The position numbers and the translations under genes are program-made. A stretch of 64,000 nucleotides of DNA from Tenrec ecaudatus (Eukaryota > Chordata > Mammalia > Afrosoricida > Tenrecidae), in assembly GCF_050624435.1 (NCBI RefSeq), contig NC_134539.1, positions 47,710,001-47,774,000 of the forward strand. Direction: 5' to 3'. Of this stretch, positions 21,707-32,699 are shown piece after piece. The notes beneath the pieces are model-generated. The model did no database searches, was not told where the DNA came from, and saw nothing but the letters and a program-made list of their open reading frames with translations. The stretch's first letter is position 1. Each line of letters begins with the position of its first letter.

Positions 21707-22735
21707 CCTTTCAAGTAAAATACCACATACCCAACTTTCTTGTTCCAGTTGTCTGCTGCCCTCTGAGTAATTTTTTTCTCATTCTTTGGAAATCTCTCTC
21801 TCCAACCCCTGTCTAGCTCACGCACACGCAGCTTGGTGAGTTGTGTGTGTCCATTATTCATGGACATGGTCAGTGCAGTATCTATCCTTGGGTCCCATTC
21901 TTGCTCCCCCTTTCTCCCAGGACCATATCCTTCATCCTCTATCATCCCCTATATGCTCCAGTCCTTACTACCACTGATTCCAAAGACCATACTCTGACCA
22001 CTGTCTCCATGTTCCCAAATTACTTCTTCAATTGCTCCGACTCCAGCAATTTCGAATCCTTCTCGGGCCTCCAATCTATGTATTGCCCTCTTGTAGAGAA
22101 AATTATTTCTAAAGAATTGCCTATACTCTCTTTTGACACTTCCTTTCCTCTAGTCTCCGCTGAAACCCATTCCAATGACGATTTCCATGAAGGATGGGGA
22201 AAAGTTAAGGGGACAAGGGTGGTGGTTAGCAGAATAAAAGAAGAACGAGGAAGAAATGAAGGGGAGGGGTGGAAAAAAGAGGCAGAAGGAGTAAGACCAA
22301 GAGTTAAGAGGAAAATAAGGTAAAAGAGAACTAATAATGATCATGGACTGAGACACATGAAGCAAAAGAGAATCCCTTCTAATTGAGTGTCAAAGAACAG
22401 GCACTTTGATAGCTCATAGACCTAATCTTACTAGCATTACAGTACAAAGACAGAAACAAGCTCCTGCCAAAGTTCTGTTTGATTGGACAGCACCTTTGCA
22501 CAATAAGGGTCTGAAGACAACATAGCAAACTGGAAGGACTTGTGAGCAGAACCCTGGAGTATGCCAAACGTTTGTTGAGATTCTGAGTGAGATATATTTG
22601 TGTTTATTTTTCTGTATATGCCTTTTTCCTCCCTCCATATTAGTCATGTAAACTTAACTTCAAGATAATAGGAACAGAAGTTAGAGACAAAATACTCAAA
22701 GTTCACTTTCAAGCAAAGTGCCTGTTTGTTCAAAT

Positions 22736-22883
22736 CATGTTACTCAGCACAGAGTATGGCGATGGAGTAAACCATGTTACTCAGCACAGAGTATGACGAT
22801 GGAGTAAATCATGTTATTCAGCACAGGGTATGACAATGGAGTAAATCATGTTACTCAGCACAGGCCATGACGATGGAGTAAAT
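22736..22883. repeat. 37-bp minisatellite, four copies
   Basis: Four equal-length units begin CATGTTACTCAGCACAG (one has CATGTTATTC) and end GATGGAGTAAA(T/C) or AATGGAGTAAAT. No spacers. Confidence 0.93.
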
Positions 22884-24204
22884 GAAGCAAATGTTCAGGA
22901 TTAATTACTTAATAAGAAAATTCAAACACTTGATCGGGAGTTAAACCATAAGCCCTAAGCTTCTTGGGAACGGTTTGGGCTGAAATCAACTATTAGAGAC
23001 AAATGAGTGGAGATTTTGTGCCCTCCCCATTTTTGCTTTTATTGAAGGAATCCATCACATAAGAAGAATATGTATTGGATGTGTCCATCATGTAAATAGA
23101 AGTATTTGCCGGTTATTGGGTATGTCCATCATGTACAGCATGATGCCATGTGGGATTAAAAGGTAAATAAGATAAATGACTATGATCAAGCTGTATAAAG
23201 TCTGGAACACCACACTAAGCTTCAGTGAAATGCTGAAATCACTCCAGCTTTCCAAACCTAGACAAAATATATTTGCAACATCTCTTGAGATGACTGATAG
23301 AAAATTTACTTGGTGTTATATAGATGCAAATTATATTGCTTTTTAAATGTTGGGTTTAATAAATTTTCATTGCCCCTCAGAGAAAAATAAAGCATATACA
23401 ACATTTTCCATCTAATTATTAACTATCTTTTATTATTTTAATCCAGCAAAATTTTATTATCATTTTTACTGGGAAGTTTATTTAAAAATTCATGTATTAG
23501 TCTCATCGTTTTCTCTTTTGTGAGACAAACCAAAAAATGCAATCAATGTTTCTTGGCTTACATTCATGCTTAAGAAACTGCTCAATATTTATTTAGCCTT
23601 TTTAGAAAACAATAATTATTCTTTTAAGAGAATAGTCTGGTATGCACTAGACAATGAGAGAACCAGCTGTGGTTCTCATCTTCAAAACGAATCAGATTCC
23701 CCAGATACATCCTTCCTGTCAAGCCTCACACTGTGATAGCATCTATTCCTGAAAACAAAATAAACTGATGTTAAATATAGGGTTCTCATTATAGTCTGGA
23801 TCCTTTTCTAAGGAAAAAAATAGTATCAGAGAATTTAATTTACTGTCATGTGGTTTAAGGGGGTATTATTGAGACACTACAAAAGAAAGCTTAGCTCATT
23901 AGAAAGACATGCATAATTCATGAAAAATTTTAAAAAGAGTGAAAGTGCTATATGAAAAGCACATAGGCAGAATAAAAAGTACGGTATTGGTTATTTTTCA
24001 ACATTACAAAAATGTGAACAGGATAACATGAAATGTATAAAAGGCTTTATGTTTCATACTGATCTTTGATTTTTGCCTCAATTTTAGAATTTTCTTCAAG
24101 AAATATGAGGATTAACATTATTTTCTTCCCGTATAGTTACAAATTTAAATCAGATCTGCAAAACCTTACTTTCTCTATATTGTTATCAGGGGACATGGAA
24201 TCCA

Positions 24205-24500
24205 TTTTAATGCCTAGTGACCCCATGCACTGCAGAGCCACCTGCTGCCCAGTCTCCTGTCAGCCTCAGACCCGCTGCTGTGTAAGCTGATAGTTGGAGC
24301 CACAGTGTCAGTCTCTCTCTTTGAGAGGCTTCCTCTTTGTCACTGAGTCTTTACTTTTATCAGGCATGATGTCCCTCTACAGGACTGGCCACCCCTGCCG
24401 GCTAACATGCCCAAAGTACATGAGATGAAGTCTCACCATGCTCAGTTCTAAGAAGCATTCTAGCTGTAATTATCCCAAGACAGATCCATTAGTCCTTCTG
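24205..24500 (-). mobile_element. RTE-type LINE 3' fragment
   Basis: Anchors GCAGAGCCACCTGCTGCCC, CAGGCATGATGTCCCTCTAC and AACATGCCCAAAGTACATGA in minus orientation. Confidence 0.75.
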
Positions 24501-25194
24501 TCAGGTCATCGTATACTCTCCACACGATTAATTCAGAAACAAAAGTGAATCCCTACAAAAGTGAGGTGAGGGATTCAGTCAACTAGACACTCCTGGGGAA
24601 GGGTAGGAGCAGAGCTCAAACTATCAGTTGAATGGCAGTCTGATGATGCCTTCTTGGTATCTTAAGCTTTAATAGTTGGATTTATTTTGCCATCTAGGTC
24701 TCCATAGGAACATGTGAGCAGAGTTTAATCAGGTCAAAGCTTGATTGGAAGACACCTGAGACATTTTCCAGGGTTGGCATCCCATCTCTCTTCCTCCCTG
24801 CTGATTGGACCAGTGGGCTGCTGTTTGAGCTAGTTCTTTGCATCAGTCATGTGCTGCACTACCTGTGGACCGAGCCAACCCATGGGTCATGTTGCTAGCG
24901 CTTGAGGCTCCTTTGAAAACTGCCTTGCTGTGCTGCTGTTGTGTACATCGCTTGAGTTTGAGGTCCCATCAGGGTTTGCTTTACTAAGTTCCCTGTTGGC
25001 ACCCACGCTGCCTGCCTTGCCCGAGGGCAGATTCTGCTTTCTGCTTCCTTGATCTTAGACAGCAGCTGGCATGAGTTGAAAGACCTTAAGTATATTAACT
25101 GTTTCACAAAAGTGATTTGAACTTAGCTCTCTGTGTAACTGTGTGGACTAATTAGCCATTCTACCATTATATTCCTTCTCCCTGTATAAATTTT

Positions 25195-25236
25195 ATATAT
25201 ATACTTATATATATAATTATATATATATACTTATAA
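25195..25236. repeat. AT-rich imperfect (TA)n
   Basis: TATATATA blocks separated by CT. Confidence 0.8.
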
Positions 25237-25247
25237 AATCATAAGTG

Positions 25248-25650
25248 TCCTGGTTTTGTTTCTCTAGAGAACCCTGTCAAGCACATAACCCTGTTGGTAT
25301 AAAAGAGAGACTGATCAGGGTCAAACTCTCTATGCCCCTTTGCCTTCTGCCACAGCTGGATTTTGCATCTGGTTCCTCAGTCTTTCATTGCATCGCCTGC
25401 TGATCTGAGGAGCCACCAGCACACTATCGATGGTGGACTTATTCAGCTGACTGCAGACCTGTCATCCACTAGCCTGTGGTTCTTGCTGTCTCTGCTCCCT
25501 GTTCATCAACTTCCATGTGTCAGGAGAAGCCTGACTTGAAATGGACTGGACTTACCTAGTTCTACAACTGTGTAGGCCACTTCTTGATATAAATCGCTTT
25601 TTATATACAAACACACACAAGCATCAGTGGTTTTGCTTCTCTAGAGAACC
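25248..25650 (+). mobile_element. Interspersed repeat, 'GAGAAACAAATCC' family, diverged
   Basis: Contains GGTTTTGTTTCTCTAGAGAA near the start and again GGTTTTGCTTCTCTAGAGAA at the end, so two ends or a nested copy may be present. Confidence 0.5.
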
Positions 25651-27002
25651 TAATGCTCTATCCAATTGCCATATTTCACTGAATCCCTCAGGCACACCAT
25701 TATTTTATGTGTCACTAATAAAGAAAAAGTAGCCCAAATGAAAGGATTGTAAGCAATTGATTTTAAAGTGCATCTCCATTTCAGAGATGTCAAAATATAA
25801 AAACGCATTTCAGAATTATTGAGATATGGCACAGGTCCCATAGAACAAGCTCTAAAATAGCTAAATCCATTAGTAATCAATGATGTATCCGAGGAAAGGG
25901 CCCACGTACCTTAGTTTAGGATAACTTTACATCTAGGCAGTAGGCCTTGGTGTTGAAAGTGAAGGGATCTTAGGAAGATCCAGGGTCCTGGAGAATCTCT
26001 CGGAATTTGATTACCATTATTTTATTTACATTTGAGTCAGTTACATTTACATAAAACACAACAAGCATGCCTTTAAAAATGCAAATGCATAATGAGAATT
26101 GACAAAAGCCAGCAATCAATGTCTACATTTGTCAAAGTATTTAGCAATATGTTTGTTTGCTAAATTCAAGTATTCATTCATTCATTCGTTCACCTCAATC
26201 TTTGGTTGAAAGCACAAAGACATACTTTTTGCTCATAATGAACTCACTGTCTAGTAGAAGTGACAGACAAGTTAATTGATGATAAAAGTACGGTGTGATT
26301 GTTGTATTCTACCACATTGGTTAAACTGGAGAGCCAGTTTATCCGAATCCACTTCCCTGTGTGGTTCCAGGTGAAGGTTGGACAAGAGAGGAGCTTGTAT
26401 TTGATTTGAAAGAGAGAAGTGGAGCAGTGGCCACTTTAGTCAGTTGCAATGATGGGTCAAGCAGAAATGTTGAACTTCCCTTGTTCATTTCCATTTCCAC
26501 GTCCAGTTCTTCTTCCCAACTGCTGACTGAATGGCAGTCCCTCCTCACTATACAGAAGGAATAGTCCTCTTTGATCTCTTGTGAATTCTCCTTTGCCGTT
26601 CTAGGGCTCTCAGACTGAGTTGCCAGGGACTCACCTGATACTACAATTTCTCCTCTGGAACTTTAGTTTCCTATTCTTTCCACAATTGGCTAATTGACAA
26701 CTCCTGAAATAAAGTGCCAATCCCATGACACACATGGTTACTCTGTTCCCTTGACTGATCTTAACTGATAGAGCATGAACTGTTCAAACAAGGGCATATA
26801 AACTTCACTTAATCCACACGGAGAATGTTGGCAATAGGAGAGGGTTTATATGGCCAAAAACGAAGGCAGAGGGACCAGATAATTAAAACTGAGGAAACAA
26901 TTTACAAATGAGTGGTTTTGTGAGCATCTCTGGCCTCCTTATGCATTAGTGTCTGATGTGAAGCCTAGTGTATGGATTGTGAAGAGTAAAAAGGAGGCAA
27001 GG

Positions 27003-27200
27003 GCCAGACCGTATGTAGTTACGCCCTAGGCTGTGAACCCCACAGTCAGCAGTTTGAAACCACTAGTGGCTCTTCAGGAGAAAAATGAGGCTTTCAACTG
27101 TCATAAGGAGTTACAGTTTCAGAACCCCACAGGGCAATTGTACCCTGTCCTAAAGGGTTGCTACCAGTTGGAATCAATTCAATGATACTGTGTTTGGAGA
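27003..27200 (+). repeat. AfroSINE
   Basis: CAGTCAGCAGTTTGAAACCA, AATGAGGCTTTCAACTGTC and GGGTTGCTACCAGTTGGAAT. Confidence 0.78.
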
Positions 27201-27740
27201 AAAGTATGCCCAACTTTCCCTTCTCTTATATGGAAGATCAGCAAGTGGAAGGTTCAAATGTAATGTTTTCTCTCCTCTGCCTCAAGGTATTTGTTAGAAA
27301 TTGGTAGAGATTTAATACACACAGTGGTTGTAGCTGTTAATTTCTGAGGCACATGACTGACTTAATTTCAGTAATTGTATGTATCTTTTTATGATTTGAG
27401 GCTATATAACTGAAAATGTCTTTATTTTGCTTTTAGCCATAAACAGCAGCCAGTCTGAGTTCAGAAATCAAGATTCTAATTCTTTCCCATGGGCTCTGGC
27501 AAATGTAGCTATTGTCCAACACTTACAGCTGGCAAAGAGGTGGGGCAATGCTAGTCAGATTCTATTTCCTTTGTAGGTAATGCCATTCTTAACTAAGAAA
27601 GAGGTCATCATTTTCTATTTTTCCAGAGCATTCCAAAATTTCACTGGGATCATTCCCAGACATGGATCTGTTTTTAATATTATCTTTCTGGCACCCAGTA
27701 AGCAACTTTAAAACGGGTACCAAAGATCTCAGTTGGGTGC

Positions 27741-27765
27741 ATCTCCAAGATGTCATCTTGGAGAT
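27741..27765. repeat. Perfect 12+1+12 inverted repeat
   Basis: ATCTCCAAGATG, one T, then CATCTTGGAGAT: a perfect hairpin of 12-bp arms. Confidence 0.9.
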
Positions 27766-28610
27766 ATATTCTCTGATCTTCTGTTAGTGCTTCTCCTCCG
27801 CTCACACCACTAGGCTTCTCACGGGGTCCTGGTAGGAGAATACTGTATTTTCTGTCACTTATCCACTCTTTCCTAATTTTGTGTCTTTCAAATGTTGCTC
27901 ACATGGTGGAAGAATATCCTGAGTAGGTGTTCAATTCATTACTCTTACTTTTAACTATGTTGACTCATTGTGCCAGAAATTTTTTTTTTGCCCCTAAGAA
28001 ATCTGCCCTGACATTTCTCTCATTTCTAGGATGTCTATTGGGGTTCATAATGATCTGCAATTGCTATCTAGGTGGGCTTCCCTTTTGGGTGTAGAAGCCA
28101 AGAAACAACTGACAGATAGACATCACAGCAGTGACCTGTGGAATTTCTAGGGAGCAGTCAAGTTCCCAGAAAAGTCTTTTGCCAAAGGATGCCTAAGAGA
28201 TGAAGTAGGAGTAATTTTGTCAGATTTAGCAACAAACAAGAAACCCACAATTTCCAGTTAAATTTGAATTTCAGAAAATCAACAAATACAGTTTGTTTTA
28301 TAAACAGGTCTCAAGTTTTGCATGGAACCTAGTTAAGTGAAAATTTTATTTTTCACTTGAAATTCTAATTTCACTGGCTATCCTTTATTTCTTCAGGTGG
28401 AAGCCGTAATCTCCTTTGGCTTGCTCCCTTCCTCCCTTGCCTTACGTCTTCTTTTCTTCTCAGGACCAGTGACTAGTGAAACCTTAGAAAGTTGGATGTG
28501 TACCAGTTGTAAGGAAAAGCAAGAAAGTGGGTCCTAAAGATGTCAAGAGAGAGGGAGAACTGGCGTAATAGCATGCGCTTTGTTTCTCTGTATTTGATTG
28601 TGGGAGCCTG

Positions 28611-28670
<60 letters not shown>
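28611..28670. repeat. (GATA)15 microsatellite
   Basis: 60 bp of pure GATA repeat. Confidence 0.95.
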
Positions 28671-29117
28671 CTGTATTTATATGGGCTTGTAGTGTTACTT
28701 TTGTAATTTCCTCATCTTCACTACTACAAGTGAAGACTGAAGACGTGCATGTCTCTTCACTTTCCAGTTCCAGCACCCTGGTCCTGCATTCACATCAATC
28801 CCCACCTCAACTTTTCTAGAATTCTTCTTGGTACCCTGTCTTAGCTGCTTGAAGTCTGAGGTTCAGGGGAACCTGTCCCTTTGCTTCCCAGCCAGGCCCT
28901 CCCTTTGCCTGTCTATGAAAGGAACACAAAGGGCACAGTGTACAATTGGAGTGATCAATTGGAGTGAGCAGTGCTAACTTCAAACGCCCTGTAATTTCCC
29001 CCTCTTTTGTGGTCTGTGGTCTCAAAGGAAAATCAGATCTGACGGGCCCATTTGATTTCACATCAAGGACATCAAGCAGAATGATCAAGAAACAAAGGGA
29101 AGGGGCAGTTTATCTAC

Positions 29118-29297
29118 CTCTGCAGGAAGACTCTGACCCGGACCACAAACCGTTGGGTAGGCACAAGTGGATGCTGCTTCCCACCAGGTCAAATCCAGGG
29201 AGACATCGGATCCCGCAGGCTGCATTGAAGTGGTTGTTACAAGTGTTCTGGACAAAGTAACCGTTTTCGGGAGGCTTCAGCATGGGGCAGTAGACAA
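29118..29297 (-). CDS. SVEP1: SVEP1 exon E3: sushi domain 1
   Basis: This 180-bp exon (60 codons, phase 1-1) has acceptor AACTAG|TT (read on the minus strand as CTAG|TTGTC) and donor G|GTAGAT. The peptide contains [17 protein letters not shown], then [19 protein letters not shown] and [14 protein letters not shown]. It has six cysteines: the four canonical sushi/CCP cysteines plus an additional pair, and the conserved Gly-Phe and Trp before the last Cys. One complete CCP module is encoded by one exon, as is usual for sushi proteins. Confidence 0.96.
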
Positions 29298-30066
29298 CTA
29301 GTAGGCACAGAATAAAAGCAAGAGCAAAATTAGCCTTTGTCTGTGATACATCCTGTTTTAATAATTTGTTTATAAAGGAATAGGCCATACTTCCATCTCA
29401 ATTCCCTTCAGCATTCTCATTTACTGCGTGTAGATTTCTAAGTGGAAGAAAAACTTTGACTTTCAACTCCTATTAGATATTTACTTTTATGAAAACTTGC
29501 ATGCAGGAGAAATAGTCATCTTTCAATATTTTAATGTGCTTCTTTTCAGAACTACAAGTTACCCTAGTGCTTGACCTTGGTACACCATTAGTGATCCTAT
29601 TTTCAAGCCCCAAATGGCATCAGAATGAAAGATTACGGAAGCGGAGCAGAGTATAACTCCTATCAAGGTCAAACAGCACAGCTTCTTGAGCACGGCGTAT
29701 ATCATTTTAGAAAGTTTGATATGAATAAAAATGAGGACACTTAGAATGAAAGAAAAATTAATTCGACTATCACCAGAGCCCAGATCACCTCATTTGTCCG
29801 TAAAACATGTGGCTAAAACAGTGGCGTTTTCTTCTTAAAGCCACGTCAGACTTTTATCCGTGTTCCGCACCTCGTTGATTACATTGTTCGGTCACTCAGG
29901 GCCTCCATCTGGAGCAAGCTGAGGTGCGTTCTGTGCTTATGAATGATGCTACGCACTCTAACCAACCCCCCCACTGCGTGATGAGCGACAGGGAGGGTAA
30001 GCTGCTCATCAGTGCGCAGGGCACCAGCATCATTCCTTCCCCTCCCAAGGCCAGGCGGCAGCTGAC
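29298..30066 (-). other. SVEP1 intron E2-E3 (0.77 kb)
   Basis: Short intron. No repeat family or motif is recognised. Sequence near 29860-30066, next to E2, is more GC-rich than the rest. Confidence 0.75.
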
Positions 30067-30225
30067 CTTCACAGCTCTGCCCCGCGGCGCGGTAGCCCTC
30101 TCTGCAGACGCAGTCCTCTGGGGCCGTGCTTCCTGGGGGCGACGTGTGGTTTTCATCGGGACACGGAATGCAAGTGCTGACGCCTCCCGGGGAGCCTTCA
30201 GGTTTGTAGGTCCCTGACGGGCAGG
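30067..30225 (-). CDS. SVEP1: SVEP1 exon E2: ephrin-receptor-like (GCC2/GCC3) module
   Basis: This 159-bp exon (53 codons, phase 1-1) has acceptor CTGCCCGCAG and donor G|GTCAGC. The peptide starts [15 protein letters not shown] and continues with [16 protein letters not shown] and [11 protein letters not shown]. Six cysteines in the pattern C..CxxC..CxC..C fit the TNFR-like 'ephrin_rec_like' repeat found in SVEP1, SCUBE and Eph receptors. The exon is GC-rich and CpG-containing compared with its introns. The donor GTCAGC is less canonical than GTAAGT. It follows a 32-kb intron and lies 78 nt downstream (in transcript sense) of a long CT microsatellite. Confidence 0.96.
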
Positions 30226-30301
30226 CTGCGGGCAGACAATGAACAAAGTAAGACCATTGCACGTGGCATGCCTGCCATTGGATATTTAGTACGACTTTGG
30301 A

Positions 30302-30303
<2 letters not shown>

Positions 30304-30369
<66 letters not shown>
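30304..30369. repeat. (GA)n microsatellite before E2
   Basis: 66 bp of GA. In transcript sense this is (CT)33 ending 78 nt before the E2 acceptor. Confidence 0.95.
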
Positions 30370-30372
<3 letters not shown>

Positions 30373-30861
30373 AGAAATAGAATGTAATTCAAGGAAGAAC
30401 AGAAATACAAAATGTTTCAAAAGAGTGATGTACTTTGTTATTTGTATATTACTACATGGGCCACAATTGATTATAATACCACCACCACACAGCATATGAA
30501 CATAGCCACAACAATGAAGGGGCTGCAAGTAAGCAGCGACCCTGGATTTTTAAGAACCTTTAGCAACGTGGCTCCCCCATGGGGCTACACTTGAACCTGC
30601 GTCTGCTCCGCGCTCGGCTGTTCTGACAGAGGGGCACTGTCACGGCGCGGCAGGCGTGCACGCGTTCATTGTCCCTGTTCAGGGCGCTTGACAAAAGACG
30701 AAGAGCCAGAGACGGGCTTGAGAAAAACAATCCACGAGACGAGAAATCGACATTTTGAAGAAGAAAAACATTGTGAGCGCGCTTTTCCCAGGCTCCAGGG
30801 AACGAGGGGAAAAAAGATGAAAAGCAGGATTGAATTGACCTTTCCATCCTGCCTCCGCACT

Positions 30862-30932
30862 AACAGTGTAGCTGTGAATTTGGAACTTAATCTCTCTGGA
30901 TTTACACATCTGCAAAATAACTCAAAATGAAG
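30862..30932 (+). mobile_element. MIR fragment
   Basis: GTAGCTGTGAATTTGGAACT, TAATCTCTCTGGATTTACAC and ATCTGCAAAATAACT resemble the MIR 5' half. Confidence 0.5.
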
Positions 30933-31094
30933 CGTTCTAGAGGGAGTTGCAGGACTCAGTTAAGTCAATTAAACCCAACGGGGTCCCACTATGCATTTGA
31001 TTATGAGTGAATAGCAGTAACCAAGTCCTATGCACTAATGGTGTGGTAGGACTTTAAAGTGTCTCAGTCACTTCTCACAGTATTAGTAAGCATC

Positions 31095-31310
31095 ATTTAG
31101 AATATTATCTACGTGCGCAGTGGAGGGTTCGTGACAAAGAGGAAGGCCCTCGATGGGGCGGATGGACACAGAACCTGCAACCCTGGGCTTCTGCGCCGCA
31201 GTGACCGGGCGGGTGGCGGGACTGGAGAGGCCTTCATTCGGTTGGGCATAAGGTCATCATGAATCAGAGCTGATTCATCGAAACCTCACAACATCAACAA
31301 TGATTTGTTA
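31095..31310 (+). mobile_element. RTE-type LINE 3' fragment
   Basis: Anchors GAAGGCCCTCGATGGGGC, GTGACAAAGAGG and CAGAGCTGATTCATCGAAAC, ending CCTCACAACATCAACA. Confidence 0.7.
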
Positions 31311-31329
31311 GCAGCTACCGAGTTTACGC

Positions 31330-31560
31330 ATAGACATATCATGTCTGCTTATGAAAGAAAATGGAGTCTCAGATAGAAATGACTTGAATGCAGTTATGTA
31401 GCTGATGAGTACCAGTGCCAGCAATGATTTTTTGGCAAATACTTATAATTCAGTACTTATGATTTTTTGGCAAATACTTATAATTCAGTACTTATGATTT
31501 TTTGGCAAATACTTATAATACTTATAAGTTCCAGGGCACTGCTCCATGCATTTTACAAAT
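31330..31560 (+). mobile_element. MIR-like fragment containing a minisatellite
   Basis: AAATGGAGTCTCAGATAGAA and TGCAGTTATGTAGCTGATGA look like MIR. The 35-bp tandem repeat (31426-31519) lies inside. Confidence 0.45.
31426..31519. repeat. 35-bp minisatellite, 2.7 copies
   Basis: The unit starting GATTTTTTGGCAAATACTTA is repeated at 31426, 31461 and 31496 (last one partial) without mismatches in the shared part. Confidence 0.92.
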
Positions 31561-31689
31561 ATGATGTATTTTATAACGATTGCCTTTGTGGTTTTCTCTC
31601 TTAAGTTCATTTTAGATTCTCCCGTTTATCACTCTGTCTTGTTTTCAGATAAAAAAGAAGGCACAAGAAGATAATAGCCCCAATCTAAC

Positions 31690-32545
31690 AACAATCAGTT
31701 TTTTCGATATGGCCCTAATTGATGCTCACCTTATGAGGAGATCACTGAAACTATGGGTGTTACACCAAAATGTGGTGAAGAAACCAGATGGTGCCTGGCT
31801 CTGAGAAATAACAGTGTCTGGGGTCTTAAAGACTTGTCTTAAAGCAAGCAGCCATCTAAGTGAGTCATCTACTAAGTCCACAAGGTAGAAGCACACCAGC
31901 TTGTGTGAATCATGGATTGTAAGTGATAAAACCCAAATCCAAAGGAGTGAATGGTATCAGATCTTAAATTGCGAAGACCCGTTTGTAGAAGGCTATGGAG
32001 AACAGTGGAAGGCCCAACTCTGCTTGTAGAGTCCCCACCTGGATTAAGTTCTGGTGAGCCCCTCTGATCAGTCCAGAGGTGTGAACACCCTTCTGAAGAC
32101 AGAGAGCATTGTAAAGTCAATTATGGCAGCTGTAATTAGGTTAAAATGTATTACCTTAGCATTAGATCTCCCCTTTTTGGAAAGAAAAGATCTCCCTTTT
32201 GACACATTAGGCTGTTTCAGTTTTTAATATTTTCTGCTTTCTTTTTGATGGATGTTTTTCCATTTTGTCTATTTATTTATTTTTTTGCTTAGTGTTTGTG
32301 TTTTGTATAGTTTTCTATATAGGGCAACCAGAAAAGGTAAATCTATAGAGTCAGTAGCTTAGTTAATTATTACCTAGGGGCATGACAGGGAAAGATGGAC
32401 AGAAATGTGGAGTTAATAACAATGATTATGAAAAGAAAATGTTCTGAACTTGAGTTTAGTGATGAGTGCACAAGTCCTCTTAATTTTACTGAATGATTAA
32501 ATTGTATATGTGTAGTATATACCAATAAAATGATTTTAAAAAGAA
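31690..32545 (+). mobile_element. L1 3'UTR fragment, older subfamily
   Basis: Contains GTCTGGGGTCTTAAAGACTT, the CATCTAAGTGAG block, AGGTAAATCTATAGAGTCAG and CCAATAAAATGATTTTAAA followed by an A-rich tail. Confidence 0.75.
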
Positions 32546-32699
32546 AAAAAGTAACTTGCCAAAATTACAGTGTGTAAACAAACTCCTGTGTAAAGATAAT
32601 ATTAAATAATTTTTTAAATCTTGATGAATGATTTTTAAAAACCAACAAATAAGCAAAACTGTCCTAAGAAGAAAGAAACAACATCTGCAAAAAGATATG

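Larger units (their letters stand above)
16688..29117 (-). other. SVEP1 intron E3-E4 (12.4 kb)
   Basis: It holds RTE fragments (17080-17330, 24205-24500), AfroSINEs (17338-17512, 27003-27200), a G-rich stretch (17585-17870), an L1 3' end (18115-18670), the SPIN transposon (19000-21698), a 37-bp minisatellite (22736-22883), a GAGAAAC-type repeat (25248-25650), a 25-bp perfect hairpin (27741-27765) and (GATA)15 (28611-28670). Bases 21707-22735, 22884-24200, 24500-25245, 25651-27000 and 27200-28610 have no element I recognise. Parts may be old, diverged repeats. Confidence 0.8.

Noticed and set aside
21841..22323. Plus-strand open frame of 160 aa just after SPIN
   Set aside because: Ends in a low-complexity Lys/Glu/Arg stretch from purine-rich DNA; no domain, no splice context.
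22736..22883. Possible CRISPR-like array
   Set aside because: Units are contiguous without spacers and the DNA is mammalian; it is a minisatellite.
30198..30528. Minus-strand Ser-Leu repeat proteins
   Set aside because: Direct translation of the (GA)n microsatellite before E2.
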